A stretch of 13,429 bases of DNA from Collinsella sp. (lineage in GTDB: Bacteria; Actinomycetota; Coriobacteriia; Coriobacteriales; Coriobacteriaceae): assembly GCA_031295725.1 (NCBI GenBank), contig JAUMNV010000013.1:1-13429 (forward strand). The letters are read 5' to 3'. The notes under the pieces were generated by a model. That model ran no database searches, was not told the origin of the DNA, and worked only from the letters and a program-made list of their open reading frames with translations. This document shows, piece by piece, positions 12,570-13,429 of the stretch. The translations under genes were made by a program, and so were the position numbers. Within the stretch, counting starts at the first letter, position 1. Every line of letters starts with the position of its first letter.

Positions 12570-13004
12570 TTACAAAAGCTCGGCCTTAATGGTGGGACTT
12601 TCTGCGAGCTGCTCGGCTGCCTTTTCTTCGGAGCTGTTGAGCGCGGCTAAGCTGCGGTAGACCCACTCGTTGACCTGGGTGTTCTTGACGCCTGCAGTCT
12701 GCATAAGGGCGCCTACCTCGCGGATTGCTGTGAGCAGGTCGGCTTTGGGACCTGCGAGCTCGACCTCGATGCCGTGGTAGGCGGCCACGCCGCGGTTCTC
12801 ACTCACGTGGTCGATAAAGCCCTCGACGGTCTCAAGCTGCTGGGCGAGAGCTACATCATCGTCAGCGTCCAGCGCAACAAGGGCGTTCGAAACCGTGAGG
12901 GCGGGATGTCCGCAGGGGACAAAGCCTTCGATGACATCCATAGCTTCGGTAATGGTTGAGCCCAGGCCTGCGAGGGCGTTGATGAGTTGCTGCTTGGTAT
13001 CCAT
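12570..13004 (-). CDS. Hypothetical acidic helical protein
   Basis: A 144-residue protein I do not recognise. It is acidic and Ala/Leu/Glu-rich, predicted mostly helical, without signal peptide or membrane segment, so probably cytoplasmic. One Cys-Gly-His (PCGHPALTVSNALVALD) occurs near residues 31-33, too little for a metal site by itself. The segment EVELAGPKADLLTAIREVGALMQTAGVKNTQVNEWVYRSLAAL may be a dimerising helical hairpin. The start is well supported: GAAAGGA lies about five bases before ATG 13004 on the coding strand, and codon use resembles the neighbours. It stands alone, convergent with the toxin operon and divergent from ssrA, so context gives no functional hint. Confidence 0.8.
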   Translation of the reverse strand: MDTKQQLINALAGLGSTITEAMDVIEGFVPCGHPALTVSNALVALDADDDVALAQQLETVEGFIDHVSENRGVAAYHGIEVELAGPKADLLTAIREVGALMQTAGVKNTQVNEWVYRSLAALNSSEEKAAEQLAESPTIKAELL

Positions 13005-13039
13005 AACGGTCCTTTCGATGGGTCATTTTGCTTGGCGAA

Positions 13040-13045
13040 AATATA
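13040..13045 (-). promoter_or_regulatory. Possible -10 element of the hypothetical gene
   Basis: Read on the - strand, TATATT (13040-13045) matches the -10 consensus at five of six positions and lies 36 bp before the start codon. No good -35 is placed 17 bp upstream (CTTTTG). It is a candidate only. Confidence 0.35.
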
Positions 13046-13135
13046 CGTTACGCGATCGGTAGCAAAAGTGCGAAGTACGGCGCACATTGGGGTCTTCACA
13101 GCTCGTGCATAGAACAGCTGTCCGCTTTCAGAACG

Positions 13136-13144
13136 TGGTAAGAT
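13136..13144 (+). promoter_or_regulatory. Possible extended -10 of ssrA
   Basis: TGGTAAGAT (13136-13144) reads as an extended -10 (TGnTAAGAT), about 100 bp before the mature tmRNA 5' end. The -35 region is poor. The mature 5' end would then arise by RNase P cleavage of a precursor. No gene or tRNA is seen in the roughly 240 bp between 13005 and 13243. Confidence 0.3.
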
Positions 13145-13243
13145 AACACTCCACACAGTGGGGCTCGCCCTGCATGTTCCTTGAAAAGTCGACGGTTATC
13201 GGGTGTTTGCAGGTCCGATACCATCCAGACTTTCCCAACATTC

Positions 13244-13429
13244 GGGGGCGACTGGTTTCGACACGATAGCTCTGAGAGAGGAAGCAAGCCGAGGTCTCCT
13301 CGCCTCGTTAAACAGGGGTACCGTCAAATTGAATTGACAACAACTCTTCTTTTGAGCCTATGGCTCTCGCTGCTTAGTTTATAGCGGCGCGTCAACCCGG
13401 TGATTTCCCCGACACCGGCGCGACGTCAT
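13244..13429 (+). ncRNA. ssrA: Transfer-messenger RNA, 5' part
   Basis: tmRNA frees stalled ribosomes: its tRNA-like part enters the empty A site and its short reading frame adds a degradation tag. The sequence starts with GGGGGCGACTGGTTTCGAC, the conserved 5' half of the tRNA-like domain, followed by GAAGCAAGCCGAGG and a GTTAAAC segment typical of the first pseudoknot region. A tag frame follows (13336-13377), and then CCGGTGATTTCCCCGACACCGG-type pairing of the second pseudoknot. The window ends before the remaining pseudoknots and the T-arm/acceptor 3' half, so this is about half of a usual 350-400 nt molecule. The exact 5' base (13244 or 13245) depends on acceptor-stem pairing that lies outside. 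Confidence 0.95.
13336..13377 (+). other. tmRNA tag-peptide reading frame
   Basis: Read from GAC 13336, the frame codes DNNSSFEPMALAA and ends at TAG (13375-13377). The ALAA end is the signature recognised by ClpXP-type proteases. The resume codon is not certain: GAC is the first candidate, as TGA stands two codons earlier, and ATT directly before it is the only other choice in frame. Confidence 0.8.

Noticed and set aside
1..13429. CRISPR array, insertion sequence, prophage or tRNA gene
   Set aside because: No regular direct repeats with spacers, no transposase or phage genes and no cloverleaf sequence were found; the only RNA gene seen is ssrA.

Overview
The window looks like chromosomal DNA of a high-GC Gram-positive gut actinobacterium of the class Coriobacteriia, probably Collinsella or a close relative. 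This is inference, from the roughly 60% GC coding style, tightly packed operons with AAGGGAG/GAAAGGA-type ribosome binding sites, a complete gatCAB operon, a class C-type sortase, a small DUF6110-like protein next to a metal P-type ATPase, and an ssrA gene. No similarity search could be run.

Layout. Positions 1-234 are the 3' end of a sortase gene on the + strand, closed by a strong terminator hairpin. Positions 235-560 are non-coding and hold a REP-like palindrome, the sortase terminator, three 21-nt tandem repeats and the gatC promoter. Positions 561-4062 are gatC-gatA-gatB, joined by two TAATG stop/start overlaps. Positions 4063-4277 hold a 38-bp perfect inverted repeat with a hairpin nested inside, then a bidirectional terminator. 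An AraC-family regulator (4278-5282, - strand) diverges from two adjacent ABC transporter half-subunits (5397-8981, + strand). After another REP-like palindrome come a promoter, a hairpin-rich leader, an 81-aa DUF6110-like protein and a heavy-metal P-type ATPase (9163-11502), closed by a strong terminator. Positions 11646-12511 are a toxin-antitoxin pair (RelB/DinJ-like antitoxin and PIN toxin) with a palindromic operator at its promoter. A conserved-looking hypothetical gene (12570-13004, - strand) diverges from the tmRNA gene, which is cut by the window end.

How the genes fit together. GatCAB makes Gln-tRNA(Gln) and/or Asn-tRNA(Asn) by transamidation. tmRNA rescues stalled ribosomes. The regulator and ABC pair form a self-contained module whose motifs resemble YbtPQ/IrtAB-type siderophore transporters. 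The DUF6110/P-ATPase pair is probably a metal efflux or homeostasis unit. The toxin-antitoxin pair appears autoregulated. No insertion sequence, prophage, CRISPR array or tRNA gene was seen. The most unusual items are the 38-bp palindrome after gatB, the roughly 60-residue insertion in GatB, the YSC metal motif with a cysteine-free N-terminal domain in the ATPase, the hairpin-rich leader before the DUF6110 gene, and the RelB-like/PIN pairing.
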